DNA of 64,000 bases, taken from positions 124,001-188,000 of the forward strand of contig CAKTEE010000005.1 in NCBI GenBank assembly GCA_934546985.1, given 5' to 3'. This document shows positions 17,775 to 27,494 of this stretch, piece by piece. How positions within the stretch are numbered: the first letter of the stretch is position 1; each line of letters opens with the position of its first letter. A model generated the notes under the pieces. That model saw nothing but the letters and a program-made list of their open reading frames with translations, was not told where the DNA came from and searched no databases. A program made the translations under genes and the position numbers. Origin of the DNA: an uncultured Eubacteriales bacterium. Its GTDB lineage: Bacteria; Bacillota; Clostridia; Oscillospirales; Acutalibacteraceae.

Positions 17775-17855
17775 GTAAAAAATAACAATCCGCGCCCTCT
17801 TTCTTCTCAAAATTCAGTTTTCACCGGCTTTTTTGACAATTCCTGCCGTATAATA

Positions 17856-18161
17856 TCAGCCGGCGTTTTTCCCTGCCTTTTGATAAATCTCAAACCATTG
17901 TTTTCCCGTACTCCAGTCCAGCCCTTCCTGACGAAAATTCCTGTCGGTTATTTTTTCCGCCGCAAGCGCAAGCAAGTATTCATATAGCCCATCATCACTG
18001 CTCTTTTCCAATTCCTCTAAAATATACGGCAAAGCCTCTAATCCATAAGCTACCAGCCGGTCAAACGCCTGATTATCACGTACGTAATCATATGGATTGG
18101 AACCGAAACAATTACGAAAATTTCTTAAGCTTTCAATATCACACAATATCTGATTTACCAT
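17856..18161 (-). CDS. Hypothetical protein, 101 residues
   Basis: Not recognised. Small, acidic, soluble and helical (ALPYILEELEKSSDDGLYEYLLALAAEKI), with no signal peptide, membrane helix or motif known to me. A GGGGGTA ribosome-binding site precedes the ATG. It stands alone between ylxM and the terminator of the dapL operon. The helical pairs vaguely recall HEAT-type proteins, but that is only an impression. Confidence 0.65.
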   Translation of the reverse strand: MVNQILCDIESLRNFRNCFGSNPYDYVRDNQAFDRLVAYGLEALPYILEELEKSSDDGLYEYLLALAAEKITDRNFRQEGLDWSTGKQWFEIYQKAGKNAG

Positions 18162-18351
18162 AGATGATACCCCCGTTTTCTTCTTTGTGTTGTGCAGTTT
18201 CTTTTTTTAACAATACAAGCGCATCCATTCATCATTAATTACATTAAAGTTTCTTCGGCAATATCATATCACAAATCAGTCTATTTTTCCACTTTCGTGT
18301 TTTAGCTACTCAAGCTTTTGAAAGCTTTGTTTCTCCACCAAAGACAAATAT

Positions 18352-18382
18352 ATAAAAAAACAGGCCGCATGAACAGCGGCCC
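18352..18382 (-). terminator. Terminator at the end of the nitrogen operon (after dapL)
   Basis: GGCCGC and GCGGCC arms around a seven-base loop, followed by a seven-base T-run on the minus strand, about 50 bases after the dapL stop. Confidence 0.85.
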
Positions 18383-18428
18383 ATAATAAGTATAAAGCAG
18401 GATTGTAAAGTTAAAAATCTCTTAGATT

Positions 18429-19604
18429 TTATAACATTTCCAGTCTGCGCATGGCTTCTATGGTATTTTCTCTGTCTCCGAAAGCAGTTAAGCGGAAATA
18501 GCCTTCTCCATTTTTGCCAAAACCCGCACCGGGTGTTCCGACAATATTTGCTTTTGTAAGCAGAACATCAAAATATTCCCATGAACCCATTCCCTGCGGG
18601 CATTTCAGCCAAATGTACGGAGAGTTTTCGCCACCGGTAAACCATATGCCTTTTTTGCGCATGGTATCTGCAATGAGTTTTGCATTGCCCTGATAATAAG
18701 CAATGTTTTCCTGAATTTCCTTTTGTCCCTGTGCACTAAAAACTGCCGCCGCACCGCACTGAATGATATAAGGCACACCGTTAAATTTTGTCGTTTGCCG
18801 CCGAAGCCAAAGTTTATTCAGCGCCATACCGTCAAAATTCAGCTTCTCCGGTACAATAGTGTAACCACAGCGTGTTCCGGTAAAACCGGCTGTTTTAGAA
18901 AAAGAGCAAAATTCAATGGCACACTTTTCCGCGCCTTCTATTTCATAAATACTCTTTGGCAAATCGGAATCCTGAATAAATGCCTCATATGCCGCATCGA
19001 ATAATATAATACTATTATGAGCAAGGGCAAAATCTACCCATTGTCTGAGTTGTTCCTTATTATACACTGCCCCCGTGGGATTATTGGGAGAACACAAATA
19101 AATAATATCTGCCTCCATACCCTCGCACGGCAAAGGTAAAAAGCCATTTTCCTGATTGGCCTGCATATATTGAATAGTTCTGCCTGCCATAATATTGGTA
19201 TCAACATAAACGGGGTAAACCGGATCCGGAATTAAAACAGTATTGTCTGTATCAAAAATATCAAGGATATTACCCAAATCACTTTTTGCACCATCGCTGA
19301 TGAATACTTCATTTTCATCCAACTTCACATTCCTGCGGGCATAGTATTCTACAATCGCCTGCTTTAAAAAGCTGTAGCCCTGTTCCGGCCCATATCCATG
19401 GAACATTTCTTTCTTTCCCATTTCATCCACAGCTTTATGCAGTGCTTCAATCACACTCTTGCAGAGTGGCAGTGTGACATCGCCAATTCCCAAACGAATG
19501 ATTTTCTGCTCCGAATGCTCCTTTTGATAAGCAGTCACCTTTGCATTGATTGTTGAAAACAGGTAGCTTTCCTCCAAGCGAGAATAGTTTTGATTTATTT
19601 TCAT
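18429..19604 (-). CDS. dapL: LL-diaminopimelate aminotransferase
   Basis: Converts tetrahydrodipicolinate directly to LL-diaminopimelate with glutamate as amino donor, bypassing the acylated intermediates. The 391-residue class I PLP aminotransferase starts with MKINQNYSRLEESYLFSTI, typical of DapL; other landmarks are RLGIGDVTLPL, SDGAKSDLGNILDIF, CSPNNPTGAVY and the PLP lysine in SFSKTAGFTGTRCGY. Last gene of the operon, six bases after nadE. Placing it with glutamate-forming genes and with dapF makes pathway sense. Confidence 0.95.
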   Translation of the reverse strand: MKINQNYSRLEESYLFSTINAKVTAYQKEHSEQKIIRLGIGDVTLPLCKSVIEALHKAVDEMGKKEMFHGYGPEQGYSFLKQAIVEYYARRNVKLDENEVFISDGAKSDLGNILDIFDTDNTVLIPDPVYPVYVDTNIMAGRTIQYMQANQENGFLPLPCEGMEADIIYLCSPNNPTGAVYNKEQLRQWVDFALAHNSIILFDAAYEAFIQDSDLPKSIYEIEGAEKCAIEFCSFSKTAGFTGTRCGYTIVPEKLNFDGMALNKLWLRRQTTKFNGVPYIIQCGAAAVFSAQGQKEIQENIAYYQGNAKLIADTMRKKGIWFTGGENSPYIWLKCPQGMGSWEYFDVLLTKANIVGTPGAGFGKNGEGYFRLTAFGDRENTIEAMRRLEML

Positions 19605-19610
19605 AGCATG

Positions 19611-20342
19611 TCATCCTCCATATTGCATTGGCATGCGCCGTTTATGTTCTGTACGCCTGTGCGCTGATTTGATTCTATCGTCCGCATCCTCCCTGCTGCT
19701 GAAACCGTCGGCGATAAACTTATCAATCTCCTGATAAGTTACACCCATCTCTTTTTCATCTGTCTGACCTTCATATAATCCGGCAGAAGGCGCTTTTTTA
19801 ATAATAGATTCCGGTGCGCCAAGATATTGCAAAAACTCGTATATCTCGGTAACAGTCAAATCCGCAACGGGATTAAAATCGCAGGCGCCATCACCCCATT
19901 TGGTAAAATAACCCATGTAAGACTCACTGCGGTTTCCCGTCCCTGCAACCAGATAATTTCTGGTTTGAGCAACTGCATAAAGAGTGGTCATACGCAGGCG
20001 CGGGGCAATGTTGGCAGACGCCTGCAGCGATATTTCAGCTATACCGTCAACTGCTTGTAACAGCGATTGTTTCACAGCCGTCAGGTCAACGCGCAGGGTC
20101 TTAATTCCAAACTGCTCTGCAACTGCCAAACCATCGTCGGTATCTTCTTCAAAATTCCGTTTAGATTCACACGGGAGCAGTACACCCACTGTATTGGAAC
20201 ATGCTTTTTTACAAAGGATTCCCACTAACGCACTGTCTTTTCCACCGCTGTTGCCATAAACAATGCCCTGTGCTCCTGCATCCCGTAATACCTTCTGAAT
20301 AAAGGCAATCCGGTTGTTTAACTCTGCTTCATAATCCTTCAT
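19611..20342 (-). CDS. nadE: NadE, ammonia-dependent NAD synthetase
   Basis: Amidates deamido-NAD to NAD with ATP. The 243-residue protein has only the synthetase domain: PP-loop YGNSGGKDSALVG near residue 33, GTGNRSESYMGYFTKWGDGACDF and the C-terminal RTEHKRRMP-type block. There is no N-terminal glutaminase (CN hydrolase) domain, so it should use free ammonia, fitting its place in an ammonia-assimilation operon. Weak AAAGAGTGG site before the ATG at 20342. Confidence 0.93.
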   Translation of the reverse strand: MKDYEAELNNRIAFIQKVLRDAGAQGIVYGNSGGKDSALVGILCKKACSNTVGVLLPCESKRNFEEDTDDGLAVAEQFGIKTLRVDLTAVKQSLLQAVDGIAEISLQASANIAPRLRMTTLYAVAQTRNYLVAGTGNRSESYMGYFTKWGDGACDFNPVADLTVTEIYEFLQYLGAPESIIKKAPSAGLYEGQTDEKEMGVTYQEIDKFIADGFSSREDADDRIKSAHRRTEHKRRMPMQYGG

Positions 20343-20369
20343 ATAAACCACTCTTTCTATTGCTTGGCG

Positions 20370-23300
20370 TTAAATTTCTACCTCACCGTCAAAAACTTTT
20401 TCCGCCTTACCCGTCAGGTAAACCGTATCATCGTTCATATATTTTACAGTCAGGTCGCCGCCGCGAAGTTTAATTGTAATATTTTCATTCTTAGGGCAGC
20501 AGCCGTTAAGCACACAGGCAACTGCTGCTGCGCATGCGCCTGTACCGCAGGCAAGGGTCTCTCCGCTTCCCCGCTCCCAAACGCGCATTTTTACCGTCGT
20601 TTTATCATACACGCTTACAAACTCCGTATTCACCCGTTCCGGAAAAATTGGTGCGTTTTCAAACGCGGCGCCAACTTTTGCAATATCCAACTGGTCCAAG
20701 TCATCAACAAACACAACACAATGAGGGTTACCCATCGAAACACAGGTAATATGGTACGTTTTTCCATCGATTTCCTGTGCGCGGTTAACAACGTTTTCTC
20801 CATCCAGCAAAACCGGAATTTCAGACGGCTTCAAAACTGCCTTTCCCATATCCACAGTAGCATAAGAAGTCTTACCATTTTCAACAAAAAGGGTCAGATG
20901 CTTGATACCGCTGAGTGTTTCAATTGTCATTTCCCTGCTGTCAACAATTTTATTGTCATACAAATACTTCCCGACACAGCGGATTGCATTACCGCACATT
21001 TTACCCTCACTGCCATCTAAATTAAACATGCGCATTTTTGCATCTGCAACCTCCGAGGGGCAAATCAGAACGATGCCATCACCGCCAATGCCGTAGTGCC
21101 TGTCGGAAAGGGCAATGCTCAATGACTCAGGACCGGTAATTTCCTGCTCAAAACAATTAAAATAAATATAGTCATTTGCACAACCCTGCATTTTTGTAAA
21201 TTTCAGCTTCATACGTGTCTCCCTCATATTATTAATATCCACCAGTTCTGTACTGTTTTGGGAATAACGCCCCAACAAGCTTGCAGCAAGGGCGTTTGCC
21301 GTATCAATAGAAGTCAGGCAAGGAATGGATTTTTCCACGGCCTTCCGGCGGATTTTTACGCTGTCACGGGTAGGAATTCTGCCTTTGGAAGAAGTAGAAA
21401 TAATATAGTTAATTTTTCCGCTTTCCAGCAGGGTCATGGTGTTTTCCTCTGCCTCGTGAATTTTATGCACCGCGTCAACTTCCAATCCGGCTTTTTTCAG
21501 AACATCCGCCGTACCCTTGGTTGCATATAAATGGAACCCTAACTGCGCATACCGTTTTGCCGTGTCGGCAATTTCAATTTTATCCTGATCCCGCACGGTA
21601 ATCAGCACGCCTCCGCTTTTTTCCATACGATAGCCTGCGGCGACCAGCCCTTTATACAACGCTTCATCCAGTGTTTTCCCAATGCCGAGAACCTCGCCGG
21701 TGGATTTCATTTCCGGTCCAAGATGAACGTCAACATCGGAAAGCTTTTCAAAGGAGAAAACCGGAACCTTTACTGCAACATACGGCGGTTCACGGTACAA
21801 TCCCGTACCAAATCCCATATCCTTAAGCTTTTCGCCCAGCATTGCCTTCACTGCCAGTTCCACCATTGGCACGCCTGTTACTTTGCTGATATAAGGTACT
21901 GTACGGGAAGAACGCGGATTCACTTCAATCACATAAATTTGATTATTATGGATTACATATTGAATATTGACAAGCCCTTTGGTATTCAGAGAAAGGGCAA
22001 GCTGTCTTGTATATTCCACCAGCTTTTCCGTCAGTTCCCCATTGACATTCCACGCAGGGTAAACAGCAATAGAGTCGCCAGAGTGTACACCTGCGCGCTC
22101 AATATGCTCCATAATTCCCGGAATTAAAATATCCTCGCCATCACAAATTGCGTCCACCTCAATTTCAATACCGGAAAGGTATTTATCAATCAAGACAGGG
22201 TTGTCAATTTCATGACTGAGAATGATTCCCATATATTCGCGGATATCTGCATCACTGAATGCAATAATCATATTCTGTCCGCCAAGCACATAGGAGGGGC
22301 GCATGAGCACAGGATATTCCAATTTATTCGCAGCATCCAGCGCTTCTTCTTCTGTCATCACCGTAAAGCCCTTAGGCCTTTGAATATGCAGCTGTTCAAG
22401 CAAAGCATCAAAACGCTCCCTATCCTCCGCCGCATCAATACTGTCTCCGGTGGTACCGAGAATACGGACGCCTTTGCTTTCCAAAAATTTTGTCAGTTTA
22501 ATTGCCGTCTGCCCGCCGAAAGCAACAACAACGCCGTAAGGCTGTTCGGTTTTAATAACGTTCATAACATCCTCAGGGGTCAGCGGCTCAAAATACAGAC
22601 GGTCTGCAGTATCAAAATCCGTCGAAACCGTCTCCGGATTGTTATTGACAATGACAACCTCAAAACCAGCACGTTTGAGCGCCCATACACTATGGACGGA
22701 AGCATAATCGAACTCAATTCCCTGCCCGATACGGATAGGACCTGAGCCAAAAACAATCACTGTCTTTTTTCCGCTTTCCCTGCTCTTTTTAAATGCTTCC
22801 GCCTCATTTACTTCATCAAAACTTGCATAAAAATATGGGGTTTGGGCGTCAAATTCAGCGCCGCAGGTATCTACCATTTTATAAGACGCAGTCAGCGGAT
22901 TTTCAACTGCCGAACCGTTGATACGTTCAATCGTCTTATCAAGGAATCCATATTTTTTTGCTTCTTTGTATATCTCCTGCGTCAACGGGGCCGCAGAAAG
23001 CTCTTTTTCTATTTCTGCCAGATGCAATACCTTTGCAAGGAACCAAAGGTCTATCTTTGTAATTTCATGGATATGCTCGCAAGTCACTCCGCGTTTCAGC
23101 GCTTCATAAATCACAAATAAACGGCGGTCATCGCAGATATGCAAACGTTCTTCCAGTTCATCATCCGTCAGCTCTGCAAGTAACGGCATGGTAAGACAGT
23201 CAAGAGATATTTCCGCCCCACGGACAGCCTTCATTAACGCTGTTTCAAAATTCTGCCCGATTGCCATAACCTCTCCTGTTGCTTTCATCTGCGTGCCCAA

Positions 23301-24413
23301 TGTACGTTTTGCATAAACAAATTTATCAAATGGCCATTTAGGAAACTTTACCACTACATAATCCAACGCGGGTTCAAAGCATGCACAGGTTTTGCCTGTA
23401 ACTGCGTTCGGAATCTCATCCAGCGTATAACCAATGGCAATTTTCGCTGCAACCTTAGCAATCGGATACCCCGTTGCTTTAGAAGCCAGTGCAGAAGAAC
23501 GCGATACACGGGGATTTACTTCGATAACGGCATATTCAAAGCTGGTTGGGTGCAGTGCAAACTGGCAGTTACAGCCGCCCTCAATTCCCATTGCAGTTAT
23601 AATGTTCAGCGCCGCACTGCGCAGCATTTGATATTCCTTATCCGAAAGGGTCATAACCGGAGCGGCAACAATACTATCCCCTGTATGCACACCTACTGGA
23701 TCAAAGTTTTCCATACTGCAAACGGTGATGACATTGCCTGCGCTGTCGCGCATCACTTCAAATTCAATTTCCTTCCATCCGGAAATACATTTTTCAATCA
23801 GCACTTGCGTAATAGGTGAAAGCCGCAATCCATTGGATGTAATTTCACGCAGTTCTTTTTCATCAGCCGCGATACCGCCGCCGCTTCCGCCTAAAGTGAA
23901 AGCTGGGCGCACGATAACGGGATATGTGATTTCCTGCGCAAAATCCACGGCGTCCTGTACGGTTGTAACAACCTTAGACGGAATCACAGGCTCACCAATC
24001 GCAAGCATCGTATCCTTAAACATCTGCCGGTCTTCCGCCCTGTCAATGGTTTCGGGATTTGCCCCCAAAAGCTTAACGCCATATTTATCAAGAAAACCTT
24101 CTTTCGCAAGCTGCATGGAAAGCGTCAGTCCTGTCTGCCCGCCAAGGGTAGACAGCAGGCTGTCCGGACGTTCTTTTTCTATAATTCGTTTTACAGTTGG
24201 AATCGTCAGCGGTTCAATATAAATTTCATCCGCCATTGCATTATCAGTCATAATGGTTGCCGGATTGGAATTAACAAGGACAACTTCAAGCCCTTCTTCT
24301 TTTAGTGCACGGCAAGCCTGCGTTCCCGCATAATCAAATTCCGCCGCCTGCCCAATCACAATTGGTCCGGAACCTATTACTAATACTTTCTTTATCTCTT
24401 TATTTAACGGCAT
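20370..24413 (-). CDS. carB-dapF: CarB-DapF fusion: carbamoyl-phosphate synthase large subunit joined to diaminopimelate epimerase
   Basis: One 1347-residue frame. Residues 1 to about 1067 are a full-length CarB: two ATP-grasp halves (GSGPIVIGQAAEFDYAGTQ and GSGPIRIGQGIEFDYASVH) and a C-terminal MGS-like allosteric domain (KGTADVLKKAGLEV). From residue 1068 follows a full DapF (MKLKFTKMQGCANDYIYFN) with both catalytic cysteine motifs, KMCGNAIRC and GETLACGTGACA. Between them is only ELVDINNMRETR, so no stop separates two proteins of normal length. A GAGGGAGA site before the internal ATG at 21212 may also allow separate DapF synthesis. Start: GGAGGG before ATG 24413, overlapping carA by 10 bases. 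Confidence 0.93.
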   Translation of the reverse strand: MPLNKEIKKVLVIGSGPIVIGQAAEFDYAGTQACRALKEEGLEVVLVNSNPATIMTDNAMADEIYIEPLTIPTVKRIIEKERPDSLLSTLGGQTGLTLSMQLAKEGFLDKYGVKLLGANPETIDRAEDRQMFKDTMLAIGEPVIPSKVVTTVQDAVDFAQEITYPVIVRPAFTLGGSGGGIAADEKELREITSNGLRLSPITQVLIEKCISGWKEIEFEVMRDSAGNVITVCSMENFDPVGVHTGDSIVAAPVMTLSDKEYQMLRSAALNIITAMGIEGGCNCQFALHPTSFEYAVIEVNPRVSRSSALASKATGYPIAKVAAKIAIGYTLDEIPNAVTGKTCACFEPALDYVVVKFPKWPFDKFVYAKRTLGTQMKATGEVMAIGQNFETALMKAVRGAEISLDCLTMPLLAELTDDELEERLHICDDRRLFVIYEALKRGVTCEHIHEITKIDLWFLAKVLHLAEIEKELSAAPLTQEIYKEAKKYGFLDKTIERINGSAVENPLTASYKMVDTCGAEFDAQTPYFYASFDEVNEAEAFKKSRESGKKTVIVFGSGPIRIGQGIEFDYASVHSVWALKRAGFEVVIVNNNPETVSTDFDTADRLYFEPLTPEDVMNVIKTEQPYGVVVAFGGQTAIKLTKFLESKGVRILGTTGDSIDAAEDRERFDALLEQLHIQRPKGFTVMTEEEALDAANKLEYPVLMRPSYVLGGQNMIIAFSDADIREYMGIILSHEIDNPVLIDKYLSGIEIEVDAICDGEDILIPGIMEHIERAGVHSGDSIAVYPAWNVNGELTEKLVEYTRQLALSLNTKGLVNIQYVIHNNQIYVIEVNPRSSRTVPYISKVTGVPMVELAVKAMLGEKLKDMGFGTGLYREPPYVAVKVPVFSFEKLSDVDVHLGPEMKSTGEVLGIGKTLDEALYKGLVAAGYRMEKSGGVLITVRDQDKIEIADTAKRYAQLGFHLYATKGTADVLKKAGLEVDAVHKIHEAEENTMTLLESGKINYIISTSSKGRIPTRDSVKIRRKAVEKSIPCLTSIDTANALAASLLGRYSQNSTELVDINNMRETRMKLKFTKMQGCANDYIYFNCFEQEITGPESLSIALSDRHYGIGGDGIVLICPSEVADAKMRMFNLDGSEGKMCGNAIRCVGKYLYDNKIVDSREMTIETLSGIKHLTLFVENGKTSYATVDMGKAVLKPSEIPVLLDGENVVNRAQEIDGKTYHITCVSMGNPHCVVFVDDLDQLDIAKVGAAFENAPIFPERVNTEFVSVYDKTTVKMRVWERGSGETLACGTGACAAAVACVLNGCCPKNENITIKLRGGDLTVKYMNDDTVYLTGKAEKVFDGEVEI
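21210..21225 (-). promoter_or_regulatory. Internal ribosome-binding site and start codon for dapF
   Basis: GAGGGAGA, five bases, then ATG (21210-21212) on the minus strand, in frame with the upstream carB. Starting here gives a 280-residue DapF, the normal family length. It suggests that dapF was a separate downstream gene that lost the upstream carB stop codon, and that free DapF may still be made. Confidence 0.6.
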
Positions 24414-25492
24414 ACGGCATTTCCCTCCATCAGGCTGATAAATTCATCAAACAAAAATCCGGTGTCCAACGGTCCCGCACTTGCTTCAGGGTGAAACTGC
24501 ACAGAAAATGCTGGCATATTTTTATATAAGATACCTTCGCACGTTTTATCATTTGCATTGATATACCGGTTCACCGCATCATCGGGAAGCGTATCGCCCA
24601 CCACTGCATAACCATGATTCTGGCTGGTAATATAAACCCTGCCGGTCAGTAAATCTTTTACCGGCTGGTTTGCACCTCGGTGCCCGTATTTCAGTTTATT
24701 CGTCTTTGCACCCTGAGAGAGGGCAAGGAGCTGATGACCCAGACAAATTCCAAACAACGGAATTTTCGCCTGACATACTTTCGCAAGCGCTTCAATAATT
24801 TCCCCATTATCCGCCGGATCACCCGGCCCGTTGGAAAGCATAATACCATCAGGAGCCAACGTAAGAATTTCTTCTGCACTTGTATCCGCAGGTACTGTTA
24901 TAACTTCGCAGCCGCGTTTTACCAGCTCCCGCCGAATATTATCTTTTGCTCCGAAATCCCATAATACAACCCTGTGTTTTACAGGCTGGCTGTTTTGTGT
25001 GAATACATCTTTGCAGGTTACAGACTGCACTGCATTTTCTACACGGTATGCGGCGATTTCTTCCAGCGTTTTCTGCATATCAAATTCACCAACAACAATT
25101 TTGGCATTCATTACCCCATGCTCACGAATAATTTTCGTTAGTTCTCTGGTATCAATGTCATAAATACCAATTACTCCTGCACCTTTTAAAAAGGCGTCAA
25201 GATCACCTTCCGCACGAAAATTGGAGGGTGACTGACACCATTCTCTTACAATATAAGCTTTTAACGCTGGACGGCGGCTTTCAAAATCAGATGGGATAAC
25301 GCCATAATTGCCGATTAACGGAAACGTCTGTACTACCATCTGACCGTAATAGCTTGGGTCTGTTAAGGTTTCCAAATAACCCGTCATTGCGGTAGTAAAA
25401 ACAATTTCTCCGGTCACTTCTCCCTGCGCGCCAAAGCTTTTTCCATGGAAGCACTGTCCGTTTTCCAAAACAAGGCAACAATCCTGCCGCAT
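24404..25492 (-). CDS. carA: CarA, carbamoyl-phosphate synthase small (glutaminase) subunit
   Basis: Hydrolyses glutamine and channels ammonia to CarB for arginine and pyrimidine synthesis. The 362-residue protein has the CarA N-terminal domain (LVLENGQCFHGKSFG, GYLETLTDPSYYGQ) and a class I glutamine amidotransferase domain with the nucleophile in GICLGHQLLALSQG and the His/Glu pair in SVQFHPEASAGP. GGAGG before the ATG at 25492 gives the usual start; the frame is open to 25534. Follows the ANTAR gene by 31 bases. Confidence 0.97.
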   Translation of the reverse strand: MRQDCCLVLENGQCFHGKSFGAQGEVTGEIVFTTAMTGYLETLTDPSYYGQMVVQTFPLIGNYGVIPSDFESRRPALKAYIVREWCQSPSNFRAEGDLDAFLKGAGVIGIYDIDTRELTKIIREHGVMNAKIVVGEFDMQKTLEEIAAYRVENAVQSVTCKDVFTQNSQPVKHRVVLWDFGAKDNIRRELVKRGCEVITVPADTSAEEILTLAPDGIMLSNGPGDPADNGEIIEALAKVCQAKIPLFGICLGHQLLALSQGAKTNKLKYGHRGANQPVKDLLTGRVYITSQNHGYAVVGDTLPDDAVNRYINANDKTCEGILYKNMPAFSVQFHPEASAGPLDTGFLFDEFISLMEGNAVCR

Positions 25493-25523
25493 TATGATTC
25501 CTCCTAAATTCTTATTGCTATGC

Positions 25524-26093
25524 TTAACTTTCATATGTTTTCAAAATCTGCTCCGCAACTTCCCTGCGGGTCTGGCGCATATCCATCGCCTGCTTTTCAA
25601 TATAGCGGTGCGCCTGCGGTTCGCTGAAATTTAAGTATTGAATCAGCGCACATTTTGCACGGTCCACCAGCCGGATCTCTTCAATTTTCTTCTGTAAAAT
25701 CAAATTTTCGCTTTTTAAGCCCAACAGCCTGCGGCGCGAAGCTTCAATCAGCTTCAGCGACTGATAAAAGAACGTCCGGCTAATGGGTTTTGCGATTACA
25801 AAAATACCGTCATCTTCCACTTTCGCGGAAATTTCATCCGCCGCCTCCGCTTTTACAATTAAAATAATGCCTGCGGCGGAAGATGCGGCAATATTCAGCG
25901 CAAGCTCGTGCCCAAACTCATCCTTCAGCGGCGTATTGATAACTACCAAATCAAAACTGTTCTGAATCAGGCTGCGACGGGCCTCACTGCTGCTGGAAAC
26001 AGTGAAAATTTTCTCATATTTATCTGATTTCAGCATTTCATACAGCAAACCTGCACTTTTTTCACTGCTGGAAACAATCATTACCTGCCCCAT
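25524..26093 (-). CDS. ANTAR-domain RNA-binding antiterminator with degenerate receiver domain
   Basis: A 189-residue two-domain regulator. Residues 1-115 fold like a response-regulator receiver but lack its chemistry: the acidic pair is replaced by Ser (MIVSSSEKS) and the phosphoacceptor Asp by Asn (DLVVINTPLKDEFG); the switch Lys is kept (VIAKPIS). After a helical linker, residues about 128-187 form the ANTAR domain (LVDRAKCALIQYLNFSEPQAHRYIEKQAMDMRQTRREVAEQIL). ANTAR domains bind hairpins with six-base loops and block terminators. Fifth gene of the operon, directly after glnA; its targets may be the leaders at 30868-30940 and 31141-31192. NasT-like in role, by inference. Confidence 0.9.
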   Translation of the reverse strand: MGQVMIVSSSEKSAGLLYEMLKSDKYEKIFTVSSSSEARRSLIQNSFDLVVINTPLKDEFGHELALNIAASSAAGIILIVKAEAADEISAKVEDDGIFVIAKPISRTFFYQSLKLIEASRRRLLGLKSENLILQKKIEEIRLVDRAKCALIQYLNFSEPQAHRYIEKQAMDMRQTRREVAEQILKTYES

Positions 26094-26129
26094 AGCCCAC
26101 CGTCCTTCCCGGTCAGATTGACCCGATGG

Positions 26130-27449
26130 TTATACTGTCAAGAAATACATACTGTATTCTTCCTCCCACCGATCATGAGCGCGCGCACATCTGTCGGCTT
26201 CATTTTTCTTTACATTCAGATACTTGCTCAACGTTTTTTCAGGTATCACGCTCTTAACAAAACTGCTGGTTTCAGCCGCCTGCACTGCCTGCATCAGATG
26301 TTCCGGCAAAGATGCAATACCTTTCAGCTGCTGTGCATCCGCCTGATATAAATTCAAATCAGCGGCAGGGGCAAGCGCAAGTTTTTTTTCAATTCCGTCA
26401 AGCCCGGCGCTCAACAACAGCGCAAATGCCCAGTACGGATTTGCAGACGGGTCGGGGGAACGAATTTCCATCCGGTTATACTGCCCCGTCGCCGCAGGAA
26501 TACGTATTAGCTGCGAACGGTTCTGATGCGACCATGTAATATATTTGGGTGCTTCAAACCCGCCAAAACGGCGGTATGAGTTGGTTAACGGATTTAAAAA
26601 CGCGGTAATTTCCGGTATTCGCTCCATTACACCGGCAATAAAGCTTTCTGCATCCTGCGAATGCCCCTCCTCCCGCGTTTTAAAAATATTAAAACCATTT
26701 TTGAATAGGGAAAGATTGATATGCAACCCGCTTCCGCTCCTGTTTTCAAAAGGTTTCGGCATAAAAGAAGCATAAAGCCCGTTGCGTGCAGCAATTGCCT
26801 TGACAACAGATTTAAATGTAACCAGATTATCCGCGGCAGAAAGAGCATCACTATATTTAAAATCAATCTCATTCTGCCCTGGGCCCTGTTCATGATGAGA
26901 ACTTTCCGGTAAAATACCCATTTCTTCCAGAGCCAAACAAATTTCACGGCGGACATTTTCTCCTTTATCCAAAGGCGCAATATCACAATAGCCTGCTTTG
27001 TCATGGGGAATGCGGGTCGGATTTCCGTTTTCATCCATTTCAAAAAGATAAAATTCGCATTCAGGACCGATTTTACAAACATAGCCCATATCTGCCGCCC
27101 GTTTCACGGCATTTTTCAGCAAATACCGTCCGTCCCCTTCAAACAAAACGCCGCCCGGCTTTTTTATGTCACAGAAAAAACGCACAACCCGACCATGGGA
27201 GGGCCGCCACGGCAGAACTGCCAGAGTTGCGGGGTCCGGGCACAGGAATAAATCCGATTCTTCCACGTTCATAAAGCCTTTTACAACGGAAGCATCAAAA
27301 GAGATTCCCGTTTCAAAAGCGCGCGGCAGTTCGTTCGGCATAATGGAAATATTTTTCTGCATTCCAAAAATATCGCAAAAAGCCAGCCGGATAAACTTCA
27401 CATCGTTCTCCTGAATGAATTGGAGAACCTCCGCCATTGTATAATCCAC
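26130..27449 (-). CDS. glnA: Glutamine synthetase type I
   Basis: Forms glutamine from glutamate, ammonia and ATP; dodecameric and cytoplasmic. The 439-residue length fits the alpha subgroup. Landmarks: N-terminal beta-grasp (FIRLAFCDIFGMQKN, DASVVKGFMNVEESDLFL), the metal/glutamate site (GPECEFYLFE, HHEQGPGQNEIDF, GSGLHINLSLF) and NPYWAFALLLSAG. No obvious adenylylation loop. The start is a GTG at 27449 with GGAGGTG seven bases upstream. Lies 45 bases after gltB3 and 36 before the ANTAR gene. Confidence 0.97.
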   Translation of the reverse strand: MDYTMAEVLQFIQENDVKFIRLAFCDIFGMQKNISIMPNELPRAFETGISFDASVVKGFMNVEESDLFLCPDPATLAVLPWRPSHGRVVRFFCDIKKPGGVLFEGDGRYLLKNAVKRAADMGYVCKIGPECEFYLFEMDENGNPTRIPHDKAGYCDIAPLDKGENVRREICLALEEMGILPESSHHEQGPGQNEIDFKYSDALSAADNLVTFKSVVKAIAARNGLYASFMPKPFENRSGSGLHINLSLFKNGFNIFKTREEGHSQDAESFIAGVMERIPEITAFLNPLTNSYRRFGGFEAPKYITWSHQNRSQLIRIPAATGQYNRMEIRSPDPSANPYWAFALLLSAGLDGIEKKLALAPAADLNLYQADAQQLKGIASLPEHLMQAVQAAETSSFVKSVIPEKTLSKYLNVKKNEADRCARAHDRWEEEYSMYFLTV

Positions 27450-27494
27450 TCAAATACACCTCCGCCTTTTTAATCTTTTCATATTATACACGAA

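Noticed and set aside
20364..24529. Several plus-strand frames of 60-218 codons opposite carA-carB-dapF
   Set aside because: They are antisense shadows of well-supported genes, with no ribosome-binding sites or recognisable domains.
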